A DNA stretch of 64,000 nucleotides from the NCBI RefSeq assembly GCF_018638295.1, contig NZ_JABTTS010000002.1, forward strand, positions 248,001 through 312,000. Direction: 5' to 3'. The position numbers and the translations under genes were made by a program. Under the pieces are notes generated by a model. That model saw only the letters and a program-made list of their open reading frames with translations, was not told the origin of the DNA and ran no database searches. The stretch comes from Streptomyces sp. CHD11. GTDB taxonomy: Bacteria; Actinomycetota; Actinomycetes; Streptomycetales; Streptomycetaceae. How positions within the stretch are numbered: the stretch's first letter is position 1; the number at the start of each line of letters is the position of its first letter. Shown one piece after another: positions 43,136 to 54,497 of the stretch.

Positions 43136-44682
43136 CCGCGGCCGGCTGGCTTCCCGCCGATGCCGCGGAGTTGTTCGGTGCCGAGGCCACGGCGGAGGAG
43201 TCGTACGGCCTCCTGACCGTCGACGTACCGCCCGCCTCCTGGATCACCGCCCTGGAGACCGCACGCGTCCGCCTCGGCTGCACCTTCTTCGACTGGCTGA
43301 GCGCGGTCGACGAACCCGGCACGGGTTTCCGCGTCGCTGCCCATGTCGCCGCCCTGCACCCCGTACGGCGCCTGCTGCTGCGCACCACGGTGCCGCACGA
43401 CGCCCCGGTGCTGCCGTCCGCCGTGGACGTCTACGCGGGCGCCGCCTGGCACGAACGGGAGACGCACGAGATGTTCGGCGTCGGCTTCACCGACCACCCT
43501 GGCCTGGACCACCTCCTGCTGCCGGACACCTTCGAGGGCCACCCCCTGCGCAAGGACTTCGTCCTCGCCGCCCGGGTCGCCAAGGCCTGGCCCGGCGCCA
43601 AGGAGCCCGGTGAATCCGAGCACGGCGGTCCCAGGCGCCGCCAGATGCTGCCCCCCGGCGTGCCCGACCCCAACGAATGGGGCCCGCTGAAGGGCCAGCT
43701 CCCCCCGGCCCCCTCCCGCCCGGCCCGAGGCACGGCCAGAACGGCCGCGGGCGCGACCCGCACCCCCACCGACCGCCCACCCCGCCGCGCGCGTTCGGCG
43801 GCGGAGGGTTCCGCGAGTCAGGCGTCTGGACCGGAGTCGGCGTCTGGACCGGAGTCGGCGGTTGCGCCGGAGTCCGGGGTTGCGTCGCGTCGTGACCGTC
43901 CGGCGGCCGAAGGCTCCGCGAGCCCGTCGGCGGAGGCGTCCTCACCCGAGCCGCCCGCCCCCTCCCGCCCTCCCGCCCGACGTGCGCGGAGTGCGAGTGA
44001 GGGATCGGCGTCGCAGCGTTCCGGTACGCCTGCCGCCGGAGGCCCTCGCCGGGCGCGCAGCGCCTCCGAAGGGTCGGCGAGTCAACGCGCGGCGTCGGAC
44101 GAGGCCCCACCGGCCGGTGACGAGCCCACTCCCACGCCCACCGACACCGGTGGGCCGGACGCGAGTCCCCCGGCCGGCCCCCGCAGCCCGGACGCCCCCT
44201 GGCACCACGCCCGTCCGGCGTTCACGGAACCGGCGGTGGAGTCCGCCGCCCCTCCCGAGGCCGCGCCGGCCCCCGGGACCGGTGCCGGACCCGGGGACGA
44301 TGACGCAACCGATCCCGCGCAGGCGCGCCCGGCGGGAGGGACCCCCGGGCCCGGCGCCGGACGGGCCACCCGGGACGAGGCGCCCCCCGAGCGCGGTGCC
44401 CGGCCGGGGACCGCGGCCTCCGCCGCCGGCACGGAGCAGGAAGACAGCACCGGTCCCGACACCGACGCCGATGCCGATGCCGGTCCCGACACCGACGCCG
44501 ATGCCGGTCCCGACACCGATGCCGACACCGATGCCGGTCCCGACACCGATGCCGACACCGACACCGACGCCGGTCCCGATCCCCGCTCCGGAGCCGGGAC
44601 TCAGTCCGAGCCCGAGCCCGGGTCCGGGACCGGTACCGGGACCGGTATCACCCCCGACGATCCCTCAGGAGGCCCGCGGTGA
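43132..44682 (+). CDS. nuoC2: complex I subunit C of second locus with long disordered tail
   Basis: 516-residue product. Only the first 190 or so residues are NuoC-like, with the signature [19 protein letters not shown] near 105-123 and [10 protein letters not shown] near 135. The remaining 330 residues are low-complexity Ala/Pro/Ser/Glu/Asp sequence. The tail holds four degenerate copies of a short R-x-R-S-A-[SA]-E-G-S-A-S motif and, near the end, Asp-Thr-Asp-Ala repeats. It has no counterpart in NuoC1. The GTG start overlaps nuoB2 (GTGA) and the stop overlaps nuoH2. Confidence 0.9.
   Translation: MTAAGWLPADAAELFGAEATAEESYGLLTVDVPPASWITALETARVRLGCTFFDWLSAVDEPGTGFRVAAHVAALHPVRRLLLRTTVPHDAPVLPSAVDVYAGAAWHERETHEMFGVGFTDHPGLDHLLLPDTFEGHPLRKDFVLAARVAKAWPGAKEPGESEHGGPRRRQMLPPGVPDPNEWGPLKGQLPPAPSRPARGTARTAAGATRTPTDRPPRRARSAAEGSASQASGPESASGPESAVAPESGVASRRDRPAAEGSASPSAEASSPEPPAPSRPPARRARSASEGSASQRSGTPAAGGPRRARSASEGSASQRAASDEAPPAGDEPTPTPTDTGGPDASPPAGPRSPDAPWHHARPAFTEPAVESAAPPEAAPAPGTGAGPGDDDATDPAQARPAGGTPGPGAGRATRDEAPPERGARPGTAASAAGTEQEDSTGPDTDADADAGPDTDADAGPDTDADTDAGPDTDADTDTDAGPDPRSGAGTQSEPEPGSGTGTGTGITPDDPSGGPR
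43783..44086. repeat. four dispersed copies of an [16 protein letters not shown] unit in nuoC2
   Basis: Copies lie at about 43783-43821, 43890-43926, 43978-44018 and 44046-44086. The protein motif is similar in all four, but codons differ widely (for example GAGGGTTCC, GAAGGCTCC, GAGGGATCG and GAAGGGTCG for Glu-Gly-Ser). That points to age or selection at protein level. Confidence 0.75.
44452..44577. repeat. imperfect GGTCCCGACACCGA tandem repeat in nuoC2
   Basis: GGTCCC recurs at 44452, 44482, 44506, 44536 and 44572, so units are 24, 30 or 36 bases. Each encodes Gly-Pro-Asp followed by Asp/Thr/Ala pairs. All spacings are multiples of six, keeping the frame. Confidence 0.85.
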
Positions 44683-45647
44683 ACGACGTGCTCGACGTCG
44701 CCCTGCGACTCCTCGTCGTGTTCGTCGTCTTCCTCACCTTCCCGCTGATCGTGGGTCAGACCGAGCACAAGGTGATGGCCCACATGCAGGGGCGCCTCGG
44801 CCCGATGTACGCCGGCGGCTTCCACGGCTGGGCCCAGCTCGTCGCCGACGGCGTGAAGTTCGTGCAGAAGGAGGACGTGGTCCCGGCCGGCGCGGACCGC
44901 CGCGTCTTCCAGATCGCCCCTGCCGTCGCCCTTCTGCCGTACCTCCTCGTCCTGCTCGCCATCCCGGTCGGCCCGGGAGAGGGCGCGGTCGGCCAGGTGA
45001 TCGACGCGGGCGTGTTCTTCGTCCTGGCGGTCATGGGTGTCGGCGTCCTCGGCTCGCTCATGGCCGGCTGGGCCTCCGCCAACAAGTTCTCCCTCCTCGG
45101 CGGCCTGCGCACGGCCGCCCAGCTGCTCGCCTACGAACTCCCGATGCTGCTCACCGCCGCCTCCGTGGCGATGGCGGCCGGCACCGTCTCCCTCATCGGC
45201 ATCCTCGACGCCTTCGAGTGGTGGTGGGTCCCCTGGCAGATCACCGGCGCGCTCGTCTTCTTCATCGCCGGCCTCGCCGAACTCCAGCGCCCTCCCTTCG
45301 ACGCGCCGGTCGCCGACTCGGAGATCATCTTCGGTGCGTACACCGAGTACACCGGTCTGCGCTTCGCTCTCTTCCTCCTCGCCGAGTACGCCGGAATCGT
45401 CGTCCTGTGCGGCCTGACCACCGTTCTCTTCCTGGGCGGCTGGCACGGCCCCTGGGGCGCCGACGGACTCGGCTGGGTCTGGACCCTGCTGAAGACCGCG
45501 GTCCTCGCCTTCGTCATCATCTGGCTCCGCGTCACCTACCCCCGGCTGCGCGAGGACCAGCTCCAGAAACTCTCCTGGACCTTCCTCGTCCCCCTCTCCC
45601 TCGCCCAGATCGCCCTCACCGGCATCGTCAAGGTGGTGTTCCTCTGA
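44679..45647 (+). CDS. nuoH2: complex I subunit H of second locus
   Basis: 322-residue quinone-tunnel membrane subunit with about eight hydrophobic segments. Conserved loops are [19 protein letters not shown] near 27-45 and [16 protein letters not shown] near 205-220. Its length matches typical NuoH, without the C-terminal extension of NuoH1. The GTG overlaps the nuoC2 stop, and a good AGGAGG site lies at 44666-44671. Conservation of the quinone loops suggests it still needs a NuoD partner, which this operon does not encode. Confidence 0.94.
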   Translation: MNDVLDVALRLLVVFVVFLTFPLIVGQTEHKVMAHMQGRLGPMYAGGFHGWAQLVADGVKFVQKEDVVPAGADRRVFQIAPAVALLPYLLVLLAIPVGPGEGAVGQVIDAGVFFVLAVMGVGVLGSLMAGWASANKFSLLGGLRTAAQLLAYELPMLLTAASVAMAAGTVSLIGILDAFEWWWVPWQITGALVFFIAGLAELQRPPFDAPVADSEIIFGAYTEYTGLRFALFLLAEYAGIVVLCGLTTVLFLGGWHGPWGADGLGWVWTLLKTAVLAFVIIWLRVTYPRLREDQLQKLSWTFLVPLSLAQIALTGIVKVVFL

Positions 45648-46201
45648 TGGCCCCGATCCCCGGCTCCGGTCTGGCCAAGGGCCTTGCCGTCACCCTGCGG
45701 ACGATGACGAAGAAGTCCGTCACCGCCCCGTACCCGGACACCCAGCCCGAACTGCCGCCCCGCTCCCGCGGTGTGATCGGCCTGTTCGAGGAGAACTGCA
45801 CGGTCTGCATGCTGTGCGCCCGTGAGTGCCCGGACTGGTGCATCTACATCGACTCCCACAAGGAGACGGTCCCGCCGGCGGCCCCCGGCGGCCGTGAGCG
45901 CAGCCGCAACGTCCTCGACCGCTTCGCCATCGACTTCTCCCTGTGCATGTACTGCGGTATCTGCATCGAGGTCTGCCCTTTCGACGCTCTCTTCTGGTCC
46001 CCGGAGTTCGAGTACGCCGAGACCGACATCCGCGACCTCACCCACGAACGCGACAAGCTCCGTGAGTGGATGTGGACCGTCCCGGCCCCGCCCGCGCTCG
46101 ACGCCGGCGCCGAGGAGCCGAAGGAAGTCGCCGCCGCCCGCAAGACCGCCGACAAACTCGCCGCCGCCCAGGCCGAACCGCAGGAGGAGGAGAAGTCGTG
46201 A
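45647..46201 (+). CDS. nuoI2: complex I subunit I of second locus
   Basis: 184-residue ferredoxin-like subunit with both [4Fe-4S] motifs intact: Cys51/54/57/61 and Cys100/103/106/110. In complexes without NuoEFG, this subunit is the probable docking point for soluble ferredoxin, so its presence here is informative. The ATG overlaps the nuoH2 stop by one base (TGATG). The C-terminal 40 residues are Ala/Lys/Glu-rich. Confidence 0.94.
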   Translation: MAPIPGSGLAKGLAVTLRTMTKKSVTAPYPDTQPELPPRSRGVIGLFEENCTVCMLCARECPDWCIYIDSHKETVPPAAPGGRERSRNVLDRFAIDFSLCMYCGICIEVCPFDALFWSPEFEYAETDIRDLTHERDKLREWMWTVPAPPALDAGAEEPKEVAAARKTADKLAAAQAEPQEEEKS

Positions 46202-46872
46202 TCCTCGCCGCAGCCGCAGGTACGGCCGCGCACGCCACGACCACCGCCGCCGCCGAGACGCACGGCTTCCTCTCCCCGACCGGAGTGGAGATCGCCTTCC
46301 TCCTCGTCGGTCTGGTGACCCTCGGGGCCGCCGTCATCACCGTCACCACCCGGCAGCTGGTACACGCCGCCCTGTGGCTGGTGGTGGCCCTCGGCGGTCT
46401 CGCCGTCGAATACCTCCTGCTCACCGCCGAGTTCATTGCCTGGGTGCAGGTCCTGATCTACGTCGGCTCCGTTGTCGTCCTCCTCCTGTTCGGGCTGATG
46501 CTCACCCGGGCGCCCATCGGCCGCTCACCGGACGCCGACTCCGGCAACCGGTGGGTCGCCCTCGGGGTGGCCGGCGTCGCCGGCATCGCCCTGGTGTGGG
46601 TGGTCGTCGACGCCTTCCGGACCACCTGGATCGACCTGGACGGAGCCCCCGCCGGCTCCACCGAGGTGACCGGCGCGAGCCTCTTCCAGCACTGGGTCCT
46701 GCCCTTCGAGGCCCTCTCCGTCCTCCTCCTCGCCGCGCTGGTCGGCGCGATCGTCCTGTCCCGCAAGGCGAAGGCCGGGCAGGCGGCGACCGTCACCGCG
46801 TCCTCACCGGCCGCCCCTCCCGGCGCCCCCGGGCCAGGGGAAGCCCGGAGCGACACGGAGGGGACCCGCTGA
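46198..46872 (+). CDS. nuoJ2: complex I subunit J of second locus
   Basis: 224-residue membrane subunit with five hydrophobic segments. [20 protein letters not shown] matches the mobile third helix of NuoJ. An Ala/Thr-rich N-terminal stretch of about 20 residues precedes the first helix, and the tail is hydrophilic. GTG 46198 is preceded by a GGAGGAGGAG site and overlaps the nuoI2 stop. Confidence 0.92.
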   Translation: MILAAAAGTAAHATTTAAAETHGFLSPTGVEIAFLLVGLVTLGAAVITVTTRQLVHAALWLVVALGGLAVEYLLLTAEFIAWVQVLIYVGSVVVLLLFGLMLTRAPIGRSPDADSGNRWVALGVAGVAGIALVWVVVDAFRTTWIDLDGAPAGSTEVTGASLFQHWVLPFEALSVLLLAALVGAIVLSRKAKAGQAATVTASSPAAPPGAPGPGEARSDTEGTR

Positions 46873-47279
46873 TGCACCTCGCCTATCCCGCCGTGCTGTC
46901 CGCCCTCCTCTTCTGCACCGGCCTGTACGGCGTCCTCGCCCGCCGCAACGCGATCCTGGTCCTGATGTCGGTCGAGCTGATGCTCAACGCCGTCAACCTG
47001 AACCTGGTCGCCTTCGACGTCTGGCTCAGCCGGGCCGCCGAGGAGACCCTGCACTCCGGCCAGGCCCTGGCCCTGTTCACCATCGCCATCGCCGCCGCGG
47101 AGATCGGCATCGGCCTGGCGATCGTCCTCGCCGTGTACCGCAACCGGGGCACCTCGGACATCGACAGGCTCCGTGACACCGCCGAGGACCATGATCCCGA
47201 CGGCCCCGGCAGCGGCGTGTCCGACGGCGACGCCTCCGCCCCCGGGGCGGCCGCCGAGAAGGCCGAGGCCACCGCGTGA
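46872..47279 (+). CDS. nuoK2: complex I subunit K of second locus
   Basis: 135-residue subunit with three helices. The conserved glutamates lie in [11 protein letters not shown] (about 32-42) and [10 protein letters not shown] (about 73-82). Compared with NuoK1 it has an extra acidic tail of about 35 residues after the third helix. The ATG overlaps the nuoJ2 stop by one base and the stop overlaps the nuoL2 GTG. Confidence 0.93.
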   Translation: MHLAYPAVLSALLFCTGLYGVLARRNAILVLMSVELMLNAVNLNLVAFDVWLSRAAEETLHSGQALALFTIAIAAAEIGIGLAIVLAVYRNRGTSDIDRLRDTAEDHDPDGPGSGVSDGDASAPGAAAEKAEATA

Positions 47280-49279
47280 CCACGACCACCCTCGCCGTCC
47301 TCGTCCCCCTCCTTCCGTTCCTCGGCGCTGTCGCCGGACTGCTCCTGGGCCGCACCGCCCCCGGATTCGTCCGTCCGCTCGCCGTGCTGCCGGCGCTCGC
47401 CTCCCTCGTCCTGGCCGCCCTGGTCGCCGAGCGCCAGGGTGGCGACGGGGCCGTCGACGCCGCCACCGAACTCACGCCGACCGGCTCGGTCCCGATCGAA
47501 CTAGCCCTCCACATCGACGGCTTCGCCGCCCTGACCGCCGTCCTGGTCACCGTCGTCGCCACCTGCGTGCAGATCTACTCGACGGGCTACCTGCGCGACG
47601 ACCCGCGTTACCCCTCCTACGCCGCTCTCGTCTCCCTGTTCACCTCCGCGATGATCCTGGTCGTCTACTCCGGCGACCTGATGGTCCTGCTGGTCGGCTG
47701 GGAAGTCATGGGCATCTGCTCCTACTTCCTCGTCGGCCACTACTGGGAGACCCCCGAGGCCCGCGCCGCCTCCCTCAAGGCATTCCTGGTCACCAAGCTC
47801 GGGGACGTCCCCTTCCTCATCGGCCTGTTCGCCCTGGCCACCGAGGCCGGATCGTTCCGCATCACCCGGATCCTGGACGCCGTCGCCGACGGAGGCATCG
47901 AACACCCCACGCTGATCGCCCTGCTGCTCCTGGCGGGCGTGGCCGGCAAGTCGGCGCAGTTCCCGTTGCACACCTGGCTCCCCGACGCGATGGCGGGCCC
48001 CACGCCCGTCTCCGCGCTCATCCACGCCGCGACCATGGTCGCGGCCGGTGTCTACTTCATCGCCCGCCTCCTTCCGCTCTTCGAGGCCTCACAGGCCGCG
48101 ATGACCGTCCTCGCGGTCATGGCCGCCGTGACGATGGCCGGCTCCGCGCTCGCCGCTCTCGCCCAGGACGACATCAAACGCGTCCTCGCCTACTCGACGA
48201 TCGGTCAGCTCGGCTACATGACCGGCGCCCTCGCCGTCGCCGACCGCGAAGCCGCCGTCTTCCACCTCCTGTCCCACGGCGCCTTCAAGGCGCTGCTGTT
48301 CCTCGCGGCCGGCGTGATCATCCACGCCGCCGGCACCAACTCGCTGGCCGCCATGTCCCGTATGAGCCGCCTGCGCGACCGCGTCCCCGACGCCTACTGG
48401 ACGATGACCGTGGCGCTGCTGGCGCTCGCCGCGATGCCGCCGTTCAGCGGCTTCTTCTCCAAGGAGTCCGTCCTCGGTGCCGCCGAACACGTCGTCACCG
48501 GCCACACCGGGCACACCGGGCACACTTCCGCGGCGGCGGGCTGGATCGTCCTCCTCGCCGGCCTCGTCACCGCCCTGCTCACCGCCGCGTACGCGACACG
48601 GCTGTGGCTCCTGGCCTTCCGGGGCAGCGGTCCCGAAGCCCCCGACCACGGCAGGCAGCCGCTGACGATGACCGTGGTGCTGTGGGTGCTCGCCGTCCCG
48701 TCCCTCGCGCTCGGCGGACTCGCCTTCCGCGTACTGCCCGACTGGTTCGACGGCCACGGCCTGGCCCCGACCCTCACCACCTCCGTGCTCGGCACGGGCG
48801 TGGCCCTGGTCGGCGGCATCATCACCTACGCCACCTGGCGGCACACCACCGCACACGCGGACCGCGTCCCCCTGGGTGCCGTCGCCGCCCACCCCGAAGC
48901 CGACGCCGCACTGGTCGAGGCGGAGGCCATCGCCAGCCACGAACCGGCCTACGGGGACATCGCCTACGCACCCGACCCCTCGGACCCGGGCCGGCTGCTG
49001 CTCGGCCCGCTGCACCGTCCCGCGGCCGCCGGCTTCCACCTGGACGCCCTGTACACGGCCCTTTTCGTCCGCCCGGTCCGGGCCGGCGCGAGTGTCGTAC
49101 GGTTCCTCGACCGCGAGGTCGTCGAGACCTACGTACGCGGCGCGGGCACACTGCCCCGCTGGCTCGGTGCCGCCGTACGACGGGCCCAGACCGGCAATCT
49201 GCAGACCTATGTGAGCGCGCTGCTCGCCGGCACCGTCGTCCTCACGGTCGCCGTCGTCCTCGCCGCCACGGGAGCGTGA
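47276..49279 (+). CDS. nuoL2: complex I subunit L of second locus
   Basis: 667-residue antiporter-like proton channel with about 14-16 hydrophobic segments. The TM5 glutamate is in [15 protein letters not shown] and the TM7 lysine in [20 protein letters not shown] short Gly-His-Thr triplet repeat ([12 protein letters not shown], near 408) sits in a loop and is absent from NuoL1. The GTG overlaps nuoK2 by four bases. Confidence 0.93.
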   Translation: MTTTTLAVLVPLLPFLGAVAGLLLGRTAPGFVRPLAVLPALASLVLAALVAERQGGDGAVDAATELTPTGSVPIELALHIDGFAALTAVLVTVVATCVQIYSTGYLRDDPRYPSYAALVSLFTSAMILVVYSGDLMVLLVGWEVMGICSYFLVGHYWETPEARAASLKAFLVTKLGDVPFLIGLFALATEAGSFRITRILDAVADGGIEHPTLIALLLLAGVAGKSAQFPLHTWLPDAMAGPTPVSALIHAATMVAAGVYFIARLLPLFEASQAAMTVLAVMAAVTMAGSALAALAQDDIKRVLAYSTIGQLGYMTGALAVADREAAVFHLLSHGAFKALLFLAAGVIIHAAGTNSLAAMSRMSRLRDRVPDAYWTMTVALLALAAMPPFSGFFSKESVLGAAEHVVTGHTGHTGHTSAAAGWIVLLAGLVTALLTAAYATRLWLLAFRGSGPEAPDHGRQPLTMTVVLWVLAVPSLALGGLAFRVLPDWFDGHGLAPTLTTSVLGTGVALVGGIITYATWRHTTAHADRVPLGAVAAHPEADAALVEAEAIASHEPAYGDIAYAPDPSDPGRLLLGPLHRPAAAGFHLDALYTALFVRPVRAGASVVRFLDREVVETYVRGAGTLPRWLGAAVRRAQTGNLQTYVSALLAGTVVLTVAVVLAATGA

Positions 49280-49285
49280 GCAGGC

Positions 49286-50856
<1,571 letters not shown>

Positions 50857-50860
<4 letters not shown>

Positions 50861-52356
50861 GCTCCCTGGTCCAGTCCGTCGACTGGCTGGCCATCGCGCC
50901 CCCGGCCATCGCGGCGGTCGTCGGACTCGTCGTCCTCGTCGCGGACCTCTTCGCCGGCGAAACGAGGAAACCGCTCCTGGGCTGGATCTCGGTGGCCGGA
51001 CTGGCCGCGGCCACCCTCATGCTGCTGCCCCTCCTGGACGCCGACCGCAGCACCTTCTGCCTGGTCGGCGACACCGGCGTATGCAGCTACACCGCGGACC
51101 GCTTCACCCTCGTCATCCAGTTCCTGGTGCTCGGCGGCGCCCTGCTGACCGCGCTCCTGTCCGTCACCACCCTGAAGGACGAGGGCAAACGCCTCCCCGA
51201 GGGCGAGTACTGGTTCCTGTTCCTCTCCTCCGCGGCCGGCGCCGCCCTCCTGCCCGCCTCCCGCGATCTCGCGACGCTCGTCGTCGCCCTGGAGGTCGCC
51301 TCCCTGCCCGCCTTCGCCCTGGTCGGCCTGCGGCAGGGCGACCGGAAGTCCTCCGAAGCCGCCCTGAAGTTCTTCCTGTCCTCCGTCACCGCCACCGCGG
51401 TCAGTCTGCTGGGCATCAGCTTCGTCTACGCCGCCACCGGAACCCTCCACCTCACCCTGGTCGCCGAGCGGATCCAGACCGTCGACGGGCAGTTCCACAC
51501 CCTCGCCCAGACCGGTGTCGTCCTCACCCTCGTCGGTTTCGCCTTCAAGACCGCCGCCGTCCCCTTCCACTTCTGGGTCCCCGACACCTACGTGGGCGCC
51601 CCCCTGCCGATCGCCGCCTACCTGTCGGTCATCGGCAAGGCGGTCGGCTTCTCCGGCCTGATCCTCGTCACGGTCGTCGCCCTGCCGTCGTACGCCGACG
51701 TGTGGGGTCCCGCCCTCGCCGTCCTGGCCGCCCTCACCATGACCGTCGGGAACGTGGGCGCACTGAGGCAGCAGACCACGCGCGCACACAGCGCGGTACG
51801 CCTCCTCGCCTGGTCCTCCGTCGGCCAGGCCGGCTACCTGCTGGTGCCGATCGCCGCCGCCGCGTACTCCGACGACCCGGAGAAGTCGATCGGCGCCACT
51901 CTCGCCTACGCCCTCATGTACGGCGCCGTGAACCTGGGGGCCTTCGCGGTGGCCGCCCTCGTCGGCCGCGCACACCGGCTCAACCGGGTCGCCGACTACC
52001 GCGGCCTGTACGCCTCCCATCCGCTCGCCGCGCTCCTCCTGGGCTTTTTCCTGCTCTGCCTCGCCGGCCTCCCGCCGGGCATCATCGGCCTCTTCGCCAA
52101 GGTGACGGTGTTCGCCGCGGCCGTGGACGCCGGCCTCGGCTGGCTCGCCGTCGTCATGGCCGTCAACGTCGTCATCGCGCTGGTGTACTACCTCCAGTGG
52201 ACCGCGCTGCTGTTCCGCACCCCCGAGGGCGGGCCGGTCCGCCACCGCCTCCCCGCCCCGCTCACCGCCGCGATCGCCCTGACCGGCGTCATCGGCATCG
52301 CCCTGTCCGGCGCACCCCAGCTGGTCCTCCGCTTCACCGACACCGGACTGTTCTGA
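50857..52356 (+). CDS. nuoN2: complex I subunit N of second locus
   Basis: 499-residue antiporter-like subunit and last gene of the operon. The glutamate is in LVVALEVASLPAFALVG and the lysine in GFAFKTAAVPFHFWVPDTYVG. The ATG overlaps the nuoM2 stop, with a GCAGGAGG site upstream. No strong terminator follows; only two tandem copies of CGCAACGGAC lie after the stop (52361-52380). Confidence 0.93.
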
Positions 52357-52656
52357 CCGCAACGGACCGCAACGGACCGCATCCGACGCGGCGCATCGGA
52401 GGGCGTCCCGTACCCGCGCGCACGGCCGTCGGAAGCCCCCGCGCGACTGCCTTCCCCGACCGACACGGAGCGTCCGTCACCCGGTCGGTTGACACGCGCC
52501 ACCGCGCGCACAAGGGAACTAGTGCCCTTCGTCTGGCGTTGACCGATGCGGGAGGGTCCACTGGACGTGGCACACCACGAACACCAGTGGCAGCGCAGGT
52601 CAGAAGGAAGATCAGCAGACAAGGGTCCCCCTGCCGCACGACTTGGAGGGCGTACC
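52357..52656. other. intergenic region between nuoN2 and htpX
   Basis: 300 bases without a gene. It holds a short CGCAACGGAC direct repeat, an isolated TTGACA (52489-52494) without a properly spaced -10, the SigR-like promoter listed separately and a GGAGGG ribosome-binding site at 52645-52650. Confidence 0.5.
52515..52540 (+). promoter_or_regulatory. SigR-like promoter of htpX
   Basis: GGAAC (52515-52519) and GTT (52538-52540) are separated by exactly 18 bases. This fits the GGAAT-N18-GTT consensus of the thiol-stress sigma factor SigR of Streptomyces, apart from C for T at the fifth base. Placement about 115 bases before the start fits a promoter. Confidence 0.45.
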
Positions 52657-53520
52657 GTGCACCGCCGGCACAACGGGCTCAGGACCGCAGTCCTCCTCGG
52701 GGGACTGTCCGCGCTCATCATCGTCATCGGCAGCTTCTTCGGCCGTACGGGGCTCGTCGTCGCCGTCCTGATCGCCCTGGGCACCAACGCGTACGCGTAC
52801 TGGAACAGCGACAAGCTGGCCCTGCGCGCGATGCGTGCCCGCCCGGTGAGCGAGTTCGAGGCCCCGAAGCTCTACCGCATGGTCCGGGAGCTCTCCACCC
52901 AGGCCCGCCAGCCCATGCCCCGTCTGTACATCTCCCCGACGGAGGCGCCCAACGCCTTCGCCACCGGCCGCAACCCGCGCAACGCCGCGGTGTGCTGCAC
53001 CGAAGGCATCCTCCGCCTGCTCGACGAGCGCGAGCTGCGCGGCGTCATCGGCCATGAGCTCAGTCATGTCTACAACCGTGACATCCTGATCTCCTCGGTC
53101 GCCGGAGCCCTCGCCTCCGTGATCATGTTCCTGGTCAACTTCGCCTGGCTGATCCCGATCGGCCGTTCGAGCGACGACGACGGCCCCGGCCTCCTCGGCA
53201 TGCTGCTGATCATGATCCTGGGCCCGCTCGCGGCGTCCCTCATCCAGCTGGCCATCAGCCGCTCCCGGGAGTACGAAGCGGACGCCTCGGGCGCCCAGCT
53301 CACCGGCGATCCGCTCGCCCTCGCAAGCGCCCTGCGCAAACTGGAACACGGGACGAAGCAGCTTCCGCTGCCTCCCGAGCCCCGTATCGAGACGGCCAGT
53401 CATATGATGATCGCTAACCCGTTCCGTCCGGGGCAGGGTCTTACGAAGATGTTCTCCACCCACCCGCCGATGGCGGAACGCATCGCCCGGCTAGAGAAGA
53501 TGGCAGGTCACCACCAGTGA
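52657..53520 (+). CDS. htpX: HtpX-type membrane zinc protease (M48)
   Basis: Quality-control protease that degrades damaged membrane proteins, 287 residues. Two N-terminal hydrophobic segments (about 8-27 and 31-48) precede the zinc motif HELSH at 133-137. Two further membrane segments follow, then the third ligand in [25 protein letters not shown] near the C-terminus is also typical. GTG 52657 is chosen for the GGAGGG site six bases upstream. The stop overlaps the yccF-like gene, so both probably respond to the same stress promoter. Confidence 0.93.
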   Translation: MHRRHNGLRTAVLLGGLSALIIVIGSFFGRTGLVVAVLIALGTNAYAYWNSDKLALRAMRARPVSEFEAPKLYRMVRELSTQARQPMPRLYISPTEAPNAFATGRNPRNAAVCCTEGILRLLDERELRGVIGHELSHVYNRDILISSVAGALASVIMFLVNFAWLIPIGRSSDDDGPGLLGMLLIMILGPLAASLIQLAISRSREYEADASGAQLTGDPLALASALRKLEHGTKQLPLPPEPRIETASHMMIANPFRPGQGLTKMFSTHPPMAERIARLEKMAGHHQ

Positions 53521-53915
53521 AGACCATCCTGAATCTCATATGGCTCGTCCTGAGCGGCTTCTGGCTGTTCCTCGGCTACGTGGTCGCCGGCGCGCTGCTC
53601 TGCATCACGATCATCGGCATCCCCTTCGGCGTCGCCGCGTTCCGGATCGGTGTCTACGCCCTCTGGCCCTTCGGCTACACGACGGTCGAACGCCGGGACG
53701 CGGGAGCCCCTTCCTTCGTCGTCAACGTGCTGTGGCTGCTCCTGGCCGGCTGGTGGCTGGCGCTCGGCCACATCCTCACCGGCATCGCCCTCTGTGTGAC
53801 GATCATCGGAATTCCGCTCGGCATCGCCAACTTCAAGCTGATCCCGGTCTCCTTGTTCCCGCTGGGCCGCGAAATCGTGCGGACGGACCAGGCGTTCACG
53901 TCCACGTCGCGCTGA
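53517..53915 (+). CDS. YccF-domain inner membrane protein
   Basis: 132-residue membrane protein made of two similar halves. Each has a hydrophobic pair ending in [10 protein letters not shown] (about 29-38) or [10 protein letters not shown] (about 92-101), the hallmark of the YccF domain. Its function is unknown. GTG overlaps the htpX stop (GTGA), implying coupled synthesis and perhaps a shared role in membrane stress. Confidence 0.9.
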   Translation: MKTILNLIWLVLSGFWLFLGYVVAGALLCITIIGIPFGVAAFRIGVYALWPFGYTTVERRDAGAPSFVVNVLWLLLAGWWLALGHILTGIALCVTIIGIPLGIANFKLIPVSLFPLGREIVRTDQAFTSTSR

Positions 53916-53950
53916 TAGGCGGGCCGGCCGGTCCGCCATCGACCGGGGAG

Positions 53951-53973
53951 TTGTCCACAGCCCCGAGGCTGTC
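53951..53973 (+). promoter_or_regulatory. tandem DnaA-box-like sequences
   Basis: TTGTCCACA at 53951-53959 is an exact match to the preferred Streptomyces DnaA box. A near match (CTGTCCACA) follows on the same strand about 10 bases later. They lie in a non-coding gap. Confidence 0.4.
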
Positions 53974-54017
53974 CACAGGCCCGCACGCCCGTCGGTCGTT
54001 GCACGCAGGATGAGCCC

Positions 54018-54497
54018 ATGACCGAGCACGAGCAGTGGCTGACACCAGCCGGCGGAGAAGCCCCGCACCACACCCCCACCTGGCCGGCCTTCCCTCCCCG
54101 AGCCCGTCGACGCGGCCCCGCCGCCACCCTCCGGAGCCGGCCCGCCCCCGGGCAGCCCCCGCTCCCGACGAGCCGTCCGCTCCACACCCCGGGACACACC
54201 CTCGCTCCCGTCGGAGCACGACGAAGGCGCGTGCCCGGCCCCCCGGTCCGGCACCCGGCACCCGTGACACCGACACCGCCCGTACGCCCCGACCCGGCCG
54301 GCGCCACCGCCGACGACCGCCGTCCCGCGCGCACCGGTCGGCGCCGCCCACCGGCCGTCGGGGCCCGCCACGCGTCGGCTACCGCCCGCCACCCAACCTC
54401 CGCAGCGCGTAAGCCGCCACACCCACCGTCAGCACTCCCGCCCCCACGCCCACCGAGACCCACGGCAGCGAGAACGCCAGCACCAGGCACCCGGTGA
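54018..54497 (+). CDS. proline-rich hypothetical protein, frame doubtful
   Basis: The ATG at 54018 follows a CAGGAT -10-like hexamer at leaderless spacing. The first 26 or so residues (MTEHEQWLTPAGGEAPHHTP and on) look like genuine coding sequence. Beyond about 54090 the frame becomes a featureless Arg/Pro-rich sequence. Meanwhile the +1 frame reads a more protein-like LPEPVDAAPPPPSGAGPP, so a frameshift mutation or sequence error is plausible. The nominal frame overlaps the convergent APC permease gene by 119 bases. Function is unknown. Confidence 0.3.
   Translation: MTEHEQWLTPAGGEAPHHTPTWPAFPPRARRRGPAATLRSRPAPGQPPLPTSRPLHTPGHTLAPVGARRRRVPGPPVRHPAPVTPTPPVRPDPAGATADDRRPARTGRRRPPAVGARHASATARHPTSAARKPPHPPSALPPPRPPRPTAARTPAPGTR

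Noticed and set aside
44679..44690. A hidden nuoD2 fused to or following nuoC2
   Set aside because: No NuoD motif such as the [10 protein letters not shown] segment occurs in the nuoC2 tail. nuoH2 begins inside the nuoC2 stop, leaving no room.
52489..52494. TTGACA as a vegetative -35 for htpX
   Set aside because: No TANNNT hexamer occurs at 16-19 bases; the nearest is 25 bases away.
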